A stretch of DNA of 41,960 nt, from NCBI RefSeq assembly GCF_014180685.1, contig NZ_JACEHF010000019.1:1-41960 (forward strand). Reading direction: 5' to 3'. A program made the position numbers and the translations under genes. Shown here piece after piece: positions 1 through 10,011 of the stretch (positions within the stretch are counted from its first letter, which is position 1; the number at the start of each line of letters is the position of its first letter). Below the pieces are notes generated by a model. It ran no database searches. It was not told the origin of the DNA and worked only from the letters and a program-made list of their open reading frames with translations. The stretch comes from Nocardioides pelophilus (GTDB taxonomy: Bacteria; Actinomycetota; Actinomycetes; Propionibacteriales; Nocardioidaceae).

Positions 1-113
1 CAGCAGCCGCCGGCCGTGGCGCGACCGTCGTCGACGGCGCCCTCGTCGACGAGGCGATGGCCCTTGCGGCGCGCAAGGTGCTGGGCAAGGCATCGGGCAC
101 GGTGAGCGCGTGA
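1..113 (+). CDS. C-terminal end of a CitE/HpcH-type acyl-CoA lyase (partial)
   Basis: Only the last ~36 codons are inside the window. The frame starting at base 3 runs open to a TGA at 111-113 and ends in a pattern (VVDGALVDEAMALAARKVL) typical of the C-terminal helix of the HpcH/HpaI aldolase / citrate lyase beta (CitE-like) family, whose members cleave malyl-, citramalyl- or methylmalyl-CoA. The stop overlaps the GTG of the next gene by 4 bases, so the two are translationally coupled. Pairing with a MaoC-type hydratase fits a beta-methylmalyl-CoA or citramalyl-CoA type pathway. The family call rests on a short tail and context and is tentative. Confidence 0.5.
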   Translation, partial: AAAGRGATVVDGALVDEAMALAARKVLGKASGTVSA

Positions 114-1090
114 CAGCGGTGGCCGGTCCCTGGTTCGACGACCTCCGCGTCGGCCAGGTCTTCGACACCGCACCTGGCTGCACCCTCACGGAGGGCAGGG
201 CGGCCGCCCACCAAGCGATCGTCGGCGACCGCTGGCGGCTGTCCTTGGACGACGAGCTGGCGAGGCGGGTCGCCGGTGGCCGACCGGCGAGCCCGGCATT
301 GGTCTGGAACGTGGCGATCGGGCAGTCGACGCTGGTCACTCAGCGAGTCCGCGCCAACCTCTTCTACCGTCGGCTCGCCCTGCTCCGGCAGCCGCTGCTC
401 GGCGACACGCTGTCCACCACGACCACGGTGGTGGGCCTCCGCGAGAACTCGCGACGCCCCGGCAGGCCCCCGACTGGCCTGGCGGCGCTGCGGATGACGA
501 CGAATGACCACGAGGGCCGCCCGGTCCTCAACTTCTACCGCTGCGCCATGCTCCCGCTCCGCGACGGAGCGGAGACCGGACACGACGACGACCTCGATGC
601 GGTCGGCACCGAGGGTTCGCCCATCGACCCGGCGGAGCTGGTGCCCGAGTGGGACCGCGACGCCTACGTAGCGGCACTCGGAGGCCGTGGCTCCGAGGGC
701 GCCCCGGGTTCGGGGACGGTGCTCGAGGTCGCGACCGGGGACGTCGTGTCGAGCGCCCCCGAGCTGGCCCGTCTGACACTCAACGTGGCAGCCGTGCACC
801 ACGACGCGCACGTCGCCGGCGGTCGAAGACTGGTCTACGGAGGGCACACGATCGCGATCGCCGCCTCCCAGGTCCTCCGAGCGCTGCCCGACCTTGCGAC
901 CGTGCTCGCTTGGGAGTCCTGTGACCACGTCGGACCGGTCCACGAGGGTGACACGCTGACCACCCGGGTCACCGTGGACCGCGTGCTCACGACGCCCGGC
1001 GGGTGGCGCACCGTCGACCTCCGGGCCGAGGTCGTGGCGGACCGTGACCGGGCAGTTCTGGATTGGCGGTTCACGGCGCTGGCGCCGTGA
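110..1090 (+). CDS. MaoC-like double-hotdog acyl-CoA hydratase/dehydratase
   Basis: 326 residues, GTG start overlapping the previous stop (GTGA). The length and two similar halves fit a double-hotdog MaoC family enzyme: an N-terminal hotdog (about 8-150) and a C-terminal hotdog (about 205-325) containing HHDAHVAGGRRLVYGGHT, the part expected to bind the acyl-CoA thioester and hold the catalytic acidic/His residues. Such proteins hydrate enoyl-CoA esters in the cytoplasm. The size and the upstream CitE-like partner resemble mesaconyl-CoA hydratases acting next to (methyl)malyl-CoA lyases; this substrate is inferred from context only. No signal peptide or membrane segment. The downstream gene is convergent, so this is the last gene of its operon. 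Confidence 0.75.
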   Translation: MTAVAGPWFDDLRVGQVFDTAPGCTLTEGRAAAHQAIVGDRWRLSLDDELARRVAGGRPASPALVWNVAIGQSTLVTQRVRANLFYRRLALLRQPLLGDTLSTTTTVVGLRENSRRPGRPPTGLAALRMTTNDHEGRPVLNFYRCAMLPLRDGAETGHDDDLDAVGTEGSPIDPAELVPEWDRDAYVAALGGRGSEGAPGSGTVLEVATGDVVSSAPELARLTLNVAAVHHDAHVAGGRRLVYGGHTIAIAASQVLRALPDLATVLAWESCDHVGPVHEGDTLTTRVTVDRVLTTPGGWRTVDLRAEVVADRDRAVLDWRFTALAP

Positions 1091-1126
1091 CTCCCAGGCC
1101 GGTCGCCGGCAGCGGCGCTGGCGGGG

Positions 1127-1924
1127 TCACGGCATCGTGTAGCCGCCGCTGACGCTGAACAGCTGACCGGTGACCTGTCGGGCAGCCTTGTCGGACGACA
1201 GCCACAGGGTGGCGTTGGCGATGTCCTCCGCCGTGGTGAGCCGTCCGAGCGGGGTGTCCTTGAGCAGGTAGGCCGCCTGGTCGTCGTTGAACACGTTGTC
1301 CTTGCCGACGGCCCACAGGCTGCTCCCGCCCACGGCCTCGGGCCCGTCGGGCACGACCAGCCCGGGGCACACGACGTTCGAGCGGATGCCGTGGCGGCCG
1401 TGCTCGCGCGCCGTGGTCCGGGCGAGGGCGACGACCGCCGCCTTCGTCGCGCCGTAGACGCCCTGGCGGATCTGGCCGAAAGCCGACTCGCTGGCGATGT
1501 AGACGATGGAGCCGTGGCCCTGCTCGCGCATCGGAGTCAAAGCGGCCTGGGTGGCGCTGATCGCGGTGTAGAAGTTGACCTCGACGGTGCGTTGCCAGTT
1601 GGCCCGGTCCGTGTTCTTGGCGATGAATCCCGGCACGCTCCAACCGGCGTTGTTGACAAGCACGTCGAGCCCGCCCCACAGGTCGACCGAGCGTCGGACG
1701 GCGCGCTCCGCCTCGTCCTCGGTAGTCAGGTCGCCGATCGCAAGCTCGACCGCTGCGGCACCGGAATTGAGGGCCTCGCTCCTAACTCGCTCTGCTTGGT
1801 CGCCGTCGATGTCACTGAGCACGATGCGGCAACCTTCCGCGGCGAACCCGTGAACGATTCCGCGTCCGATGTTCGAAGCGCCGCCCGTGACCAGCACGCG
1901 TGCGTCCCTGAGTCCCAGATCCAT
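1127..1924 (-). CDS. SDR-family NAD(P)-dependent oxidoreductase
   Basis: 265 residues, the usual length of a classical short-chain dehydrogenase/reductase. Visible motifs: the glycine-rich nucleotide loop TGGASNIG (13-20), NNAG (91-94), a Ser in YIASES (about 145-147), and the catalytic pair YGATK (Tyr157, Lys161). Asp38 after the second beta strand (SDID) favours NAD over NADP. It would oxidise or reduce a small hydroxyl/keto substrate in the cytoplasm; the substrate cannot be read from sequence. It is convergent with the MaoC gene and divergent from the decayed IclR-type regulator, the arrangement often seen for a regulator and its catabolic target. Confidence 0.85.
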   Translation of the reverse strand: MDLGLRDARVLVTGGASNIGRGIVHGFAAEGCRIVLSDIDGDQAERVRSEALNSGAAAVELAIGDLTTEDEAERAVRRSVDLWGGLDVLVNNAGWSVPGFIAKNTDRANWQRTVEVNFYTAISATQAALTPMREQGHGSIVYIASESAFGQIRQGVYGATKAAVVALARTTAREHGRHGIRSNVVCPGLVVPDGPEAVGGSSLWAVGKDNVFNDDQAAYLLKDTPLGRLTTAEDIANATLWLSSDKAARQVTGQLFSVSGGYTMP

Positions 1925-2029
1925 TCAGCTCTCCTCGATGTCCGGTACCAGGGGCGCGTGATGTGCGGACAGGCGACTCGGATCCTCGTGTAGCACTCAA
2001 CCTTAATCTAAGTTCGAATTGTTTTCAGG

Positions 2030-2560
2030 TTGGAGGCGGCGCCTGATCGCCACGACGGCGCGGCGTTGGCACCGCTGGAGGTATGCATCCTCGATGCGGC
2101 GGGATGCCCGCGCCGACGGTCATCCGTCAGTGTGCGTGACGGGACGATGCTCAACTTGTCCGGCTGGGACCGGACAGCGATCGTCGGGTCGACCGACTGT
2201 GCCTGGGTTGTGTCGAAGTTCGCGGATCAGCGCGCGGGTCGCGGGGGGGGGGGGGGGGGGGGGGGGGCTTGTCGCGTTCTCCACCATCGAGGAGCTGGCT
2301 AGCCTTGGCATCCCCCTCCACGTGCGCCCCGAAGAAGAGCGGCTGGCCGCCATTCCGCAACGATGGGTACGCGCTGGCCCGCCTCCCGGACAGCTCCGAG
2401 GACTTGGTAGCCATCCCGGTGCCCGTCCTGTCCGAGCACGGCATCGCCCTCGCCGCCACTAGCCTGGTCGGCCGCCGAGGCAACCTGGACGTCGACGTTG
2501 CGGTTCCGCTGCTCAAGGGCGCCGCCGCCGAGCTAGCGATCATCTTGAACGGTCAGCGCA
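2030..2560 (+). pseudogene. Decayed IclR-family regulator (effector domain only)
   Basis: Three reading frames must be joined to recover a family-like sequence. Before the G run: SVSVRDGTMLNLSGWDRTAI. After it: LVAFSTIEELASLGIPL, matching the IclR pattern GKVLLAF..EEL. In a third frame: RNDGYALARLPDSSEDLVAI, then VPVLSEHGIALAATSLVGRR and VDVAVPLLKGAAAELA, matching the end of the IclR effector domain. No helix-turn-helix is recognisable upstream, and the central part is replaced by 25 consecutive G. The gene is therefore broken at least twice, by real decay or by sequence error. Its position divergent from the SDR suggests it once controlled that gene. Confidence 0.6.
2243..2267. repeat. Homopolymer of 25 G inside the IclR remnant
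   Basis: An uninterrupted run of 25 G. The reading frame changes across it. No other tract of this kind occurs in the window. It could be a slippage-prone tract or an assembly/base-calling artefact (two-colour chemistries read no signal as G). Confidence 0.95.
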
Positions 2561-2574
2561 ACCTCAACGTCGAG

Positions 2575-2962
2575 CCGGTCCCCGATGAGGACGGACCGGG
2601 CGCACGTCCCGGTGGCGGCCGGTCATCCACGGCGACACGGCCTACGCCGCGGCGCTGCCCATCCACGCTGACGGCAGTCGCGATCCCGGCGACATGACCA
2701 GTCAGGCACGCACCACCCTCGCGAACCTCGACCGAACCCTCAGTCTGGCCGCCGAGCGGCCGGCGCGGTCAGGTACGACGTGCTGTCAGTCCACGCATTC
2801 CTCACCGACCTTGCCGACACCCACGCCTTCGATGAGGCATGGCGCGAGCACTTCGCAGCGCCTTATCCGGTACGCGCATGCGTCCAGCCGGCCGGGTTAC
2901 GCACCCGTGGGGTCAGGCTCGAGCTCACCGCCGTCGCTGCACTCATCCCTCCACCGGCCTGA
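2575..2962 (+). pseudogene. RidA/YjgF-family enamine deaminase, frameshifted
   Basis: Conceptual pieces give an almost full RidA-like protein: DEDGPGARP in one frame, then VIHGDTAYAAALPIHADG and TSQARTTLANLDRTLSLA in a second, then RYDVLSVHAFLTDLADTHAF and PYPVRACVQPAGLRTRG in a third, ending at the TGA at 2960-2962. RidA enzymes hydrolyse reactive enamine/imine intermediates. One frameshift lies near 2600-2625 and another at about 2745-2770, so as written no intact protein is made. It lies directly after the IclR remnant and shares its broken state. Homology is clear from the YLTDL/AFDE/PYPVR pattern of the family. Confidence 0.7.
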
Positions 2963-3638
2963 GAGCTGAGCGTGCCGCCGTCTGGGACTAGCTCGTTCCG
3001 CAGTGGCCTTGCGTCTGATGGACCGCTGTCTTCGTACCCCGGCATCCTCGACGCGGCGCAACAGGTGCGCCCAGGTACCCGCAGAAAACCCCCTTTGGAC
3101 ATCGCTCCTCCGCTCCATGGTCCTGGGGCATAGCCGAATCGCGATCCATCAACTGCGAGGTCCGCGGGGCGATGAGAACAGCAGGGACGAGCTGCGGAGG
3201 GCGAAGAGGGAATTGCCAGGTCGTGCATCTCGACCCAGAATGGGTTGGAGCCGTCGTGGACCCACCACTTTGGGTAACCGGCCTCGAGCGAGACCTTCAG
3301 AGGCCGGACACCGACTGTGCGCACTGAGTCAGACAGGACGTTCAGAACATCGCTTGGCGGGCGTCGAGGCCGTGGACGTCGGCGCGGTCGAGGGTGACCG
3401 GCGGGACGTCAGCCAGGTCGCCGCGGGACTCGATCTTCACGGTGTCGATGCCGCGCTCGGACTCGGTCGGCGGCGCGGGCGTCACGGGTAGCGCGGCGGA
3501 GATCCATGCTGTCAGCCAGGTCCTTGGCATCGACGGTGCCGTCTGGTGTGGCGGGCTGGGCCGCTCCGTTTCCCACGACCCACCGCACGCTGCGAGCTGG
3601 CGCCACCTCGAAAGCTTCGGGGGTGCCGCATTTCGCAA
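2963..3638 (-). pseudogene. Degenerate region with minus-strand coding remnants
   Basis: No intact gene. On the minus strand two adjacent frames look coding: GDLADVPPVTLDRADVHGLD (about 3350-3430) and, in another frame, VRPLKVSLEAGYPKWWVHDG followed by PFWVEMHDLAI (about 3205-3310). Joined by a frameshift they would form one protein piece downstream of integrase 1. I do not recognise the family. The rest shows neither a convincing reading frame nor an RNA gene. Confidence 0.3.
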
Positions 3639-4748
3639 TCAGGACGGGCGGCCCTGGACGCGCGTGAGCGCGTCGAGGTTGCGTTGGTCGGTGTCGGGGA
3701 GGGTGTGGAGATATTTCTGGGTAGTTTGGATCTGGGAGTGGCCCATCCGTTCCATGACGGACTTGAGGTCCGAGCCGCCGGCGAGCAGCCAGGACGCGTG
3801 GGCGTGCCGCAGGTCGTGGACGCGGACGGGGAAGTCGACTCCGCTGGCCTTTACGGCGGGGAGCCAGACCCGGGTGCGGAAGGTGTTGCGGGAGATCGGG
3901 GTGCCGGCGGTGGTGGCGAACAGCAGGTCGTCGCGACCGATGCTGTTGGTCTTGATGTGCTCGGCGATCGTGTCGAGCCAGGCTTGACGCACGCCGAAGA
4001 TGCGGGGTTCGTTGTCCTTGGGGTAGGGCTTAGCCAGGTAGCGTTGCCCGGTGGGGGAGTGCTTCTTGGAGACCTCGACGATCGTCTCCTCCACGGCCAG
4101 GGTGCGGCGCAGGAAGTCGATGTGCCGGGGTTTGAGCGCGATGAGCTCGCCCCAGCGGAGGCCGGCCTCGATCAGGGTCTCGATCATCAATCGGTGCTGG
4201 GTGGGGAGCGCGGTCAGGAGGCGGTCGAACTCCTGTGGGGTCAGGGTGCGGGACTTGCGGGTGATCACCTTGGGTAGCTCGGTGTGGTCGCACGGGTTGT
4301 AGACCAGGACCCTGTCCTTAACGGCCCGGCCGAAGATCGAGGACAAGAAGACGTGGTACTTGCGGATCGACCTCGGCGAGAGCCCCTCGGCGTGGGCTTG
4401 GGTGACCCAGTCCTGCACCAGTGAGGGGGAGATCCGGTTGAACTTGCGCTTGCCGAAGAACGGGTAGAAGTGTTTGTTCAGGTTAGAGGAGTAGGCGGCA
4501 AGGGTGGAGGCCTCCACGTGCTTGTTGGGCAGCCACTCCGTCTCGACATACTCGCGGAAGGTGATGTCGCCCAGGGAGGAGTCGTGCCATGAGCCGGCGA
4601 GGACCTTCTGTTCTTCGCGGTTGGCGGCACGTTGGGCTTCGCGGCGGGTGGAGAAGGACCCGGCCGAGCGTTTGTGGCCGTCGGGGTCGCGGTAGACGCC
4701 CATGTAGGTGGTGCCGCGTGCTCCGGTGCGTTCCATGATCCACGCCAT
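3639..4748 (-). CDS. Tyrosine site-specific integrase 1
   Basis: 369 residues, phage/ICE-type tyrosine recombinase. An N-terminal arm-binding-like segment (about 1-60), a SAM-like core-binding domain (about 62-150, ending NPCDHTELPK) and the catalytic domain are visible. Catalytic residues: Arg198 (AGLRWGE), His311 and Arg314 (HDLRHAHAS), His337 (MGHSQ), Tyr346 (TQKYLHT). It would integrate or excise an element at the tRNA-Met-like core that starts ~170 bp upstream of its ATG. It is about 83% identical by hand alignment (307/369) to the integrase at 21465-22574, with the same length and the same spacing to an identical att core. No excisionase, replication or transfer gene lies nearby. Confidence 0.93.
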   Translation of the reverse strand: MAWIMERTGARGTTYMGVYRDPDGHKRSAGSFSTRREAQRAANREEQKVLAGSWHDSSLGDITFREYVETEWLPNKHVEASTLAAYSSNLNKHFYPFFGKRKFNRISPSLVQDWVTQAHAEGLSPRSIRKYHVFLSSIFGRAVKDRVLVYNPCDHTELPKVITRKSRTLTPQEFDRLLTALPTQHRLMIETLIEAGLRWGELIALKPRHIDFLRRTLAVEETIVEVSKKHSPTGQRYLAKPYPKDNEPRIFGVRQAWLDTIAEHIKTNSIGRDDLLFATTAGTPISRNTFRTRVWLPAVKASGVDFPVRVHDLRHAHASWLLAGGSDLKSVMERMGHSQIQTTQKYLHTLPDTDQRNLDALTRVQGRPS

Positions 4749-4846
4749 CGCCTGAGACCTCCCGAGAACTGTCTTGTGGGCCAGTTGTAGGCAAAGTCGG
4801 CGTGGATGCGCTGCGACGTCTATGGATGTCCGTGGAACCGAAATGT

Positions 4847-4860
4847 GCCTCTGGCCTGCG
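4847..4860 (+). other. Conserved motif upstream of att core 1 (possible arm site)
   Basis: GCCTCTGGCCTGCG lies 54 bp before the att core; the equivalent GCCTCTGACCTGGG at 22666-22679 has exactly the same spacing to att core 2. The same string recurs in direct and inverted form in the hairpins right of each core. Conserved position suggests an integrase or accessory-protein binding site; function is inferred. Confidence 0.35.
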
Positions 4861-4914
4861 AGTTTACCCGAAAGCTGAGCGTGGAGCGAGGGCCGAATTC
4901 GCCCGTAGGTTTAA

Positions 4915-4957
4915 CTCATAACCCAGAGGTCGCAGGTTCAAATCCTGCCCCCGCTAC
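4915..4957 (+). other. Attachment-site core 1: 3' fragment of tRNA-Met(CAT)
   Basis: 43 bases identical to 22734-22776. They begin in the anticodon loop (CTCATAA, anticodon CAT), contain a complete T arm (GCAGG-TTCAAAT-CCTGC) and end in the acceptor strand CCCCCGCTAC. The D arm and 5' acceptor strand are absent, so this is not a functional tRNA but the distal att copy left when an element integrates into a tRNA 3' end. Confidence 0.85.
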
Positions 4958-4974
4958 AAAGAGAAACACCAGGT

Positions 4975-5012
4975 CAGAGGCGGTTTTCGGAGAGATCCGG
5001 AAGCCGCCTCTG
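4975..5012 (+). terminator. Hairpin downstream of att core 1
   Basis: Arms 4975-4990 and 4997-5012 pair over 16 positions with two G-U pairs, loop of six. No T tract follows. Probably a terminator of the original tRNA transcription unit; it could also serve as an integrase arm site because it contains the CCTCTG motif. Confidence 0.5.
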
Positions 5013-5265
5013 GCGTTCTCGACAGCGACCTATAAGCACTTGGCAGCAATGATGGCGGCGTTCAGCCCGTTCGGGGCTGCGAGACGACTTACACGAGCGT
5101 GGACCGAGCTGGACGGACCGGGATCTCATCAGGCGTGACCGGACGCCGATTCAGGCGCTCGGTGGGCAGATGATCGGGGCATTGGCCCAGAGGTCACGGC
5201 CCGCACCGTGTGCGGGCCCGAGGGACAAGGTCAGTAGGCCGCGCGCGACCGTCCCGCCCAACGAG
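5013..5265. other. Stretch without recognisable gene
   Basis: Between the hairpin and the decayed reading frame. Open frames here have no family resemblance and no convincing ribosome binding site. Confidence 0.5.
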
Positions 5266-5269
5266 CTCG

Positions 5270-5542
5270 CGCGCGCCTGCTACGCGCGCTGGGGCCGCTG
5301 GCGCCGACGCTCAACGCGGTGGGGGAGTCCTGCTACAAGGCGCTACTCTTCCTCGCTCGGCTGGCGAGGTGTGCGGGTCGGTCGACGTCGCTGCGGTGCG
5401 GCGGATGCGGGGCGGGCACTTCTACTCCAGTTTTCGGGGGCTGATGCGGCTGGACGGCAACCTGGTCGACCAGGACGTCTAGGTCGCCGAAACGGACGGC
5501 ATCGGGTTTCGCGTGGAGCAGCAGATCGCGCGCGCTCATTGA
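5270..5542 (+). pseudogene. Decayed C-terminal coding remnant
   Basis: A coding-like tail reads GSVDVAAVRRMRGGHFYSSF, then RGLMRLDGNLVDQDV, an in-frame TAG at 5480-5482, then VAETDGIGFRVEQQIARAH and TGA at 5540-5542. Upstream, LNAVGESCYKALLFLARLAR lies in another frame. One frameshift and one nonsense change therefore interrupt a longer gene. I do not recognise the protein. It converges on ureD with 6 bases between the stop codons. Confidence 0.35.
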
Positions 5543-5548
5543 GCTGCC

Positions 5549-6295
5549 TCAGCCAATCGCCTTCAGGGCGTCCCGCCAGGCGTCGGGCAGCGCGGCCTGG
5601 TGCGCCTGGGCGCCGAGGCGGCGCCACAGGTGCCCGCCCGCATCGAGGTCGTAGCGGTCGGGCACTGCCGGGTCGGGGGCGAGCTGTCTGCCCAGCAGGA
5701 GCACCGAGCAAAGGACCCGATGTCCGCCGAGGAGTCCCGGGGCTGTCGCGGCGTCGAGCGGCAGCTCTTCGACCAGCACGGGGCTGCGCTCGACCGCGAC
5801 GGTCGTGTGCTGACGCATGCCGCCCGGCCGTTCGCCGTACCGGCCGAGGACGAGGGTGTCCCGGATCGCGACCCCGGCGCCGGCTGCCAGCTCGAGGTCG
5901 AGGCGACGGCTGACGTCGGCCCCGGCCGCGACGACGAACGGCTCGCCCGCCCAGGTCAGGACGGCGTCGCGGCCGAGCCGGGCCCGGACGTCCCAGCGGG
6001 CCCGGTCGCCGCGCATGTCGAAGGCCACGGTGCCGCCGGGCTCCACGAGGTCGAGCCGGGCGCCGGCGTCGACGGTGATGTCGACCTCGATCGCGTCGCC
6101 GGCCAGGAGGAGGGCTCCCTCGGGCACCAGGCTGATCCGTGCGGCCCGTGCGTCGTGGTGGAGCACCATCGGTCGCACGAGCGCGGTGGAGGGGTCGGAG
6201 CCGGTCATCGCGCTCCGGACCCGGCAGCGGCCCCCGTCGGGGTCCGCGCTGACGCGGATGCGGGTGCGGCCGACCCGCTCAGTGCTGGTGAGCAT
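5549..6295 (-). CDS. ureD: Urease accessory protein UreD
   Basis: 248 residues, last gene of the urea operon. UreD (UreH in some species) binds apo-urease and, with UreF and UreG, delivers CO2 and nickel to the active site in the cytoplasm. Family features visible: the early RTRIRV/GRCRV strands, VRPMVLHHD, a mid-protein [33 protein letters not shown] and the conserved [13 protein letters not shown]. The length is slightly short of the usual ~270. The ATG start overlaps the end of ureG by 17 bases, indicating coupling. UreD at the very end after UreG is a common actinobacterial order. Confidence 0.9.
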   Translation of the reverse strand: MLTSTERVGRTRIRVSADPDGGRCRVRSAMTGSDPSTALVRPMVLHHDARAARISLVPEGALLLAGDAIEVDITVDAGARLDLVEPGGTVAFDMRGDRARWDVRARLGRDAVLTWAGEPFVVAAGADVSRRLDLELAAGAGVAIRDTLVLGRYGERPGGMRQHTTVAVERSPVLVEELPLDAATAPGLLGGHRVLCSVLLLGRQLAPDPAVPDRYDLDAGGHLWRRLGAQAHQAALPDAWRDALKAIG

Positions 6296-7016
6296 GGCTG
6301 TGCCGCGCCATCGGTCCCGGGTCGCGGGGGATCAGTGCGCCGGTGCGGTGGGAGGCGAGGATCCCGGTGACCCACGTGATCAGCTCCTCGACGCTGGCGC
6401 GATCGGTGCGGGACAGGCCGAGCACCGGTCGGGCCGCGCGCACGGCCCTCGCGTCGCCGATCATCCGGGGCACGTCGACCCCGACGTACGGCGCCAGGTC
6501 GGTCTTGTTGACCACCAGCAGGTCGGCGCGTTCGATCCCCGGCCCGCCCTTGCGAGCGACGTCACCGCCGCCGGCGACGTCCAGCACGAAGATCTGCGCG
6601 TCGACGAGCGCGGGGGAGAAGGTGGCGGTCAGGTTGTCGCCGCCCGACTCGACCAGGACGACGTCGAGGTCGTCGTAGTCCTCCTCGAGCTCCTCGATCG
6701 CGAGCAGGTTGGCGCTGATGTCGTCCCGGATCGCGGTGTGGGGACAAGCGCCGGTCTCGACCGCCCGGATCCGCTCGGCCTCGAGCACGCCGGCCGATCG
6801 GAGGAACCGCGCGTCCTCGTCGGTGTAGATGTCGTTGGTGATGACCGCCAGCTCGAGCGTCGCTGCGAGCTCCCGGCAGAGCAAGGCGATCAGCGAGCTC
6901 TTGCCGGTGCCGACCGGGCCGCAGACGCCGAGTCGCAGGGGGCGGTCGGGGTGTCCGTGCTGTCCGTGCTGTCCGGGGTGGTGGCTGTCCTCGTGGTGGG
7001 GGGCGTGCTCAGGCAC
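6279..7016 (-). CDS. ureG: Urease accessory GTPase UreG
   Basis: 245 residues, SIMIBI-class GTPase that drives nickel insertion into urease. P-loop GPVGTGKS (33-40), the nickel-binding Cys-Pro-His of VETGACPH (Cys91, His93), a switch region ESGGDN and the guanine-specificity motif NKTD (170-173). The N terminus before the P loop is rich in His (about 8 His in the first 22 residues) and the C terminus ends HSHAHQH; both probably store or funnel nickel, since no separate UreE is present in this operon. It overlaps ureD at its 3' end and ureF at its 5' end (8 bases). Confidence 0.95.
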   Translation of the reverse strand: MPEHAPHHEDSHHPGQHGQHGHPDRPLRLGVCGPVGTGKSSLIALLCRELAATLELAVITNDIYTDEDARFLRSAGVLEAERIRAVETGACPHTAIRDDISANLLAIEELEEDYDDLDVVLVESGGDNLTATFSPALVDAQIFVLDVAGGGDVARKGGPGIERADLLVVNKTDLAPYVGVDVPRMIGDARAVRAARPVLGLSRTDRASVEELITWVTGILASHRTGALIPRDPGPMARHSHAHQH

Positions 7017-7664
7017 GGAAGAGCCTCCTGTTGGTGACGGCGTGGGCCTGCGCCCAGACCTCGATCTGCGGACATCCGACGGCCGGGATCTCGCCTGGAG
7101 AGGTGAGGTCGGCGACCTCCGCGGCCAGAGCAGCGATCTCGGGCAGCGCGGCGGCCACCCACCCGGTCGCGACGGCCGGGTCCAGGGGCGCCAGCTTGAG
7201 CGCGGCCGCGCACACGGTCTGCACGTCGTCGTACCCGACCAGACGCGCGAGCGAGCCGGCGGGAAGGCCGAGGTGGGCGGCGACGGCGCCGAGGACGGTC
7301 GCCCGGGAGGGTGCGAGGAGGTCGTGCAGCGGCGCCAGGGCCTCCGGCCAGAGCAGCCCGGCGAGTCGCCTCAACGTCCGTCCCTGGCCCCGCGACGCCT
7401 GCCGGAGCGCGCTGCTCGGCGTGCGGGCGGCCCAGGCGACATCGACATCGGCGAGGTCGCCGCCGCAGGCGGCCCGGTGGCGCGCGACGACGGCGGAGCC
7501 CGCCTCGACCAGCGTGACGCTGCGCAACCGGGTCCGGAGGTACGCCGGGACGTCGTGCGCGGTCAGTCCGTGGGCGAGCGCGGCCTCGACCGTGCCGGAC
7601 TGCGTGTGCCCGCCCACCGGGAGCCGCGCGTCGGCGAGCAGCATCAGCACCAGTTCGTGGTGCA

Positions 7665-7665
<1 letters not shown>
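7009..7665 (-). CDS. ureF: Urease accessory protein UreF
   Basis: 218 residues, all-helical UreF family (GTPase-regulating partner of UreG in the UreD-UreF-UreG complex). Recognisable: the opening [24 protein letters not shown] strand (typically LLQLSDSALPVGGFAHS), Arg/Ala-rich middle and ALKLAPLDP near residue 165 (family A..RL.P). The ATG overlaps the ureC stop by one base (TGATG), so it is probably translated by coupled re-initiation. Normal length for an actinobacterial UreF. Confidence 0.92.
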
Positions 7666-9363
<1,698 letters not shown>

Positions 9364-9371
<8 letters not shown>

Positions 9372-9696
9372 GTCGCCCGGCCCCCTTGACCTGGATCCCC
9401 GGGACGTGCCGCCGACCGCGCAGGGCGACGAGGTCGACCTCCTGCGATGCTCCGGGCTCGAACCGTCTCGAGGTGCCCGAGGCGATGTCGAGGCGGAACC
9501 CGGTCGCCGCGTCCCGGTCGAAGGCCAGGGCCGTGTTGACCTCGGCGATGTGGATGTGAGAGCCGATCTGGACGGGACGGTCGCCGGTGTTGGTGATGAC
9601 GACCCGCAGCCGCTCAGCGGCGGTGCGGTCGCCGTTGAGGACGATGGTTCCGTCGGCGACCCGGATCGCGCCGGGCCCGGACGTGGTGGATGCCAC
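9364..9696 (-). CDS. ureB: Urease beta subunit UreB
   Basis: 110 residues, separate UreB as in most actinobacteria. Family signature: [20 protein letters not shown] followed by [20 protein letters not shown] and [16 protein letters not shown]. It forms part of the (alpha-beta-gamma)3 urease oligomer and helps position the flap over the active site. Start ATG lies 8 bases after the ureA stop; its 3' end overlaps ureC. Confidence 0.96.
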
Positions 9697-9704
9697 GGTG
9701 TCTC

Positions 9705-10007
<303 letters not shown>

Positions 10008-10011
10008 GGCG

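Noticed and set aside
4902..4957. Complete tRNA-Met gene at att core 1
   Set aside because: Anticodon loop, T arm and 3' acceptor are present, but the upstream bases form no D arm and do not pair with the acceptor strand.
5170..5913. 247-codon plus-strand frame across the ureD end
   Set aside because: Arg/Gly-rich shadow of ureD and the remnant; no ribosome binding site or domain.
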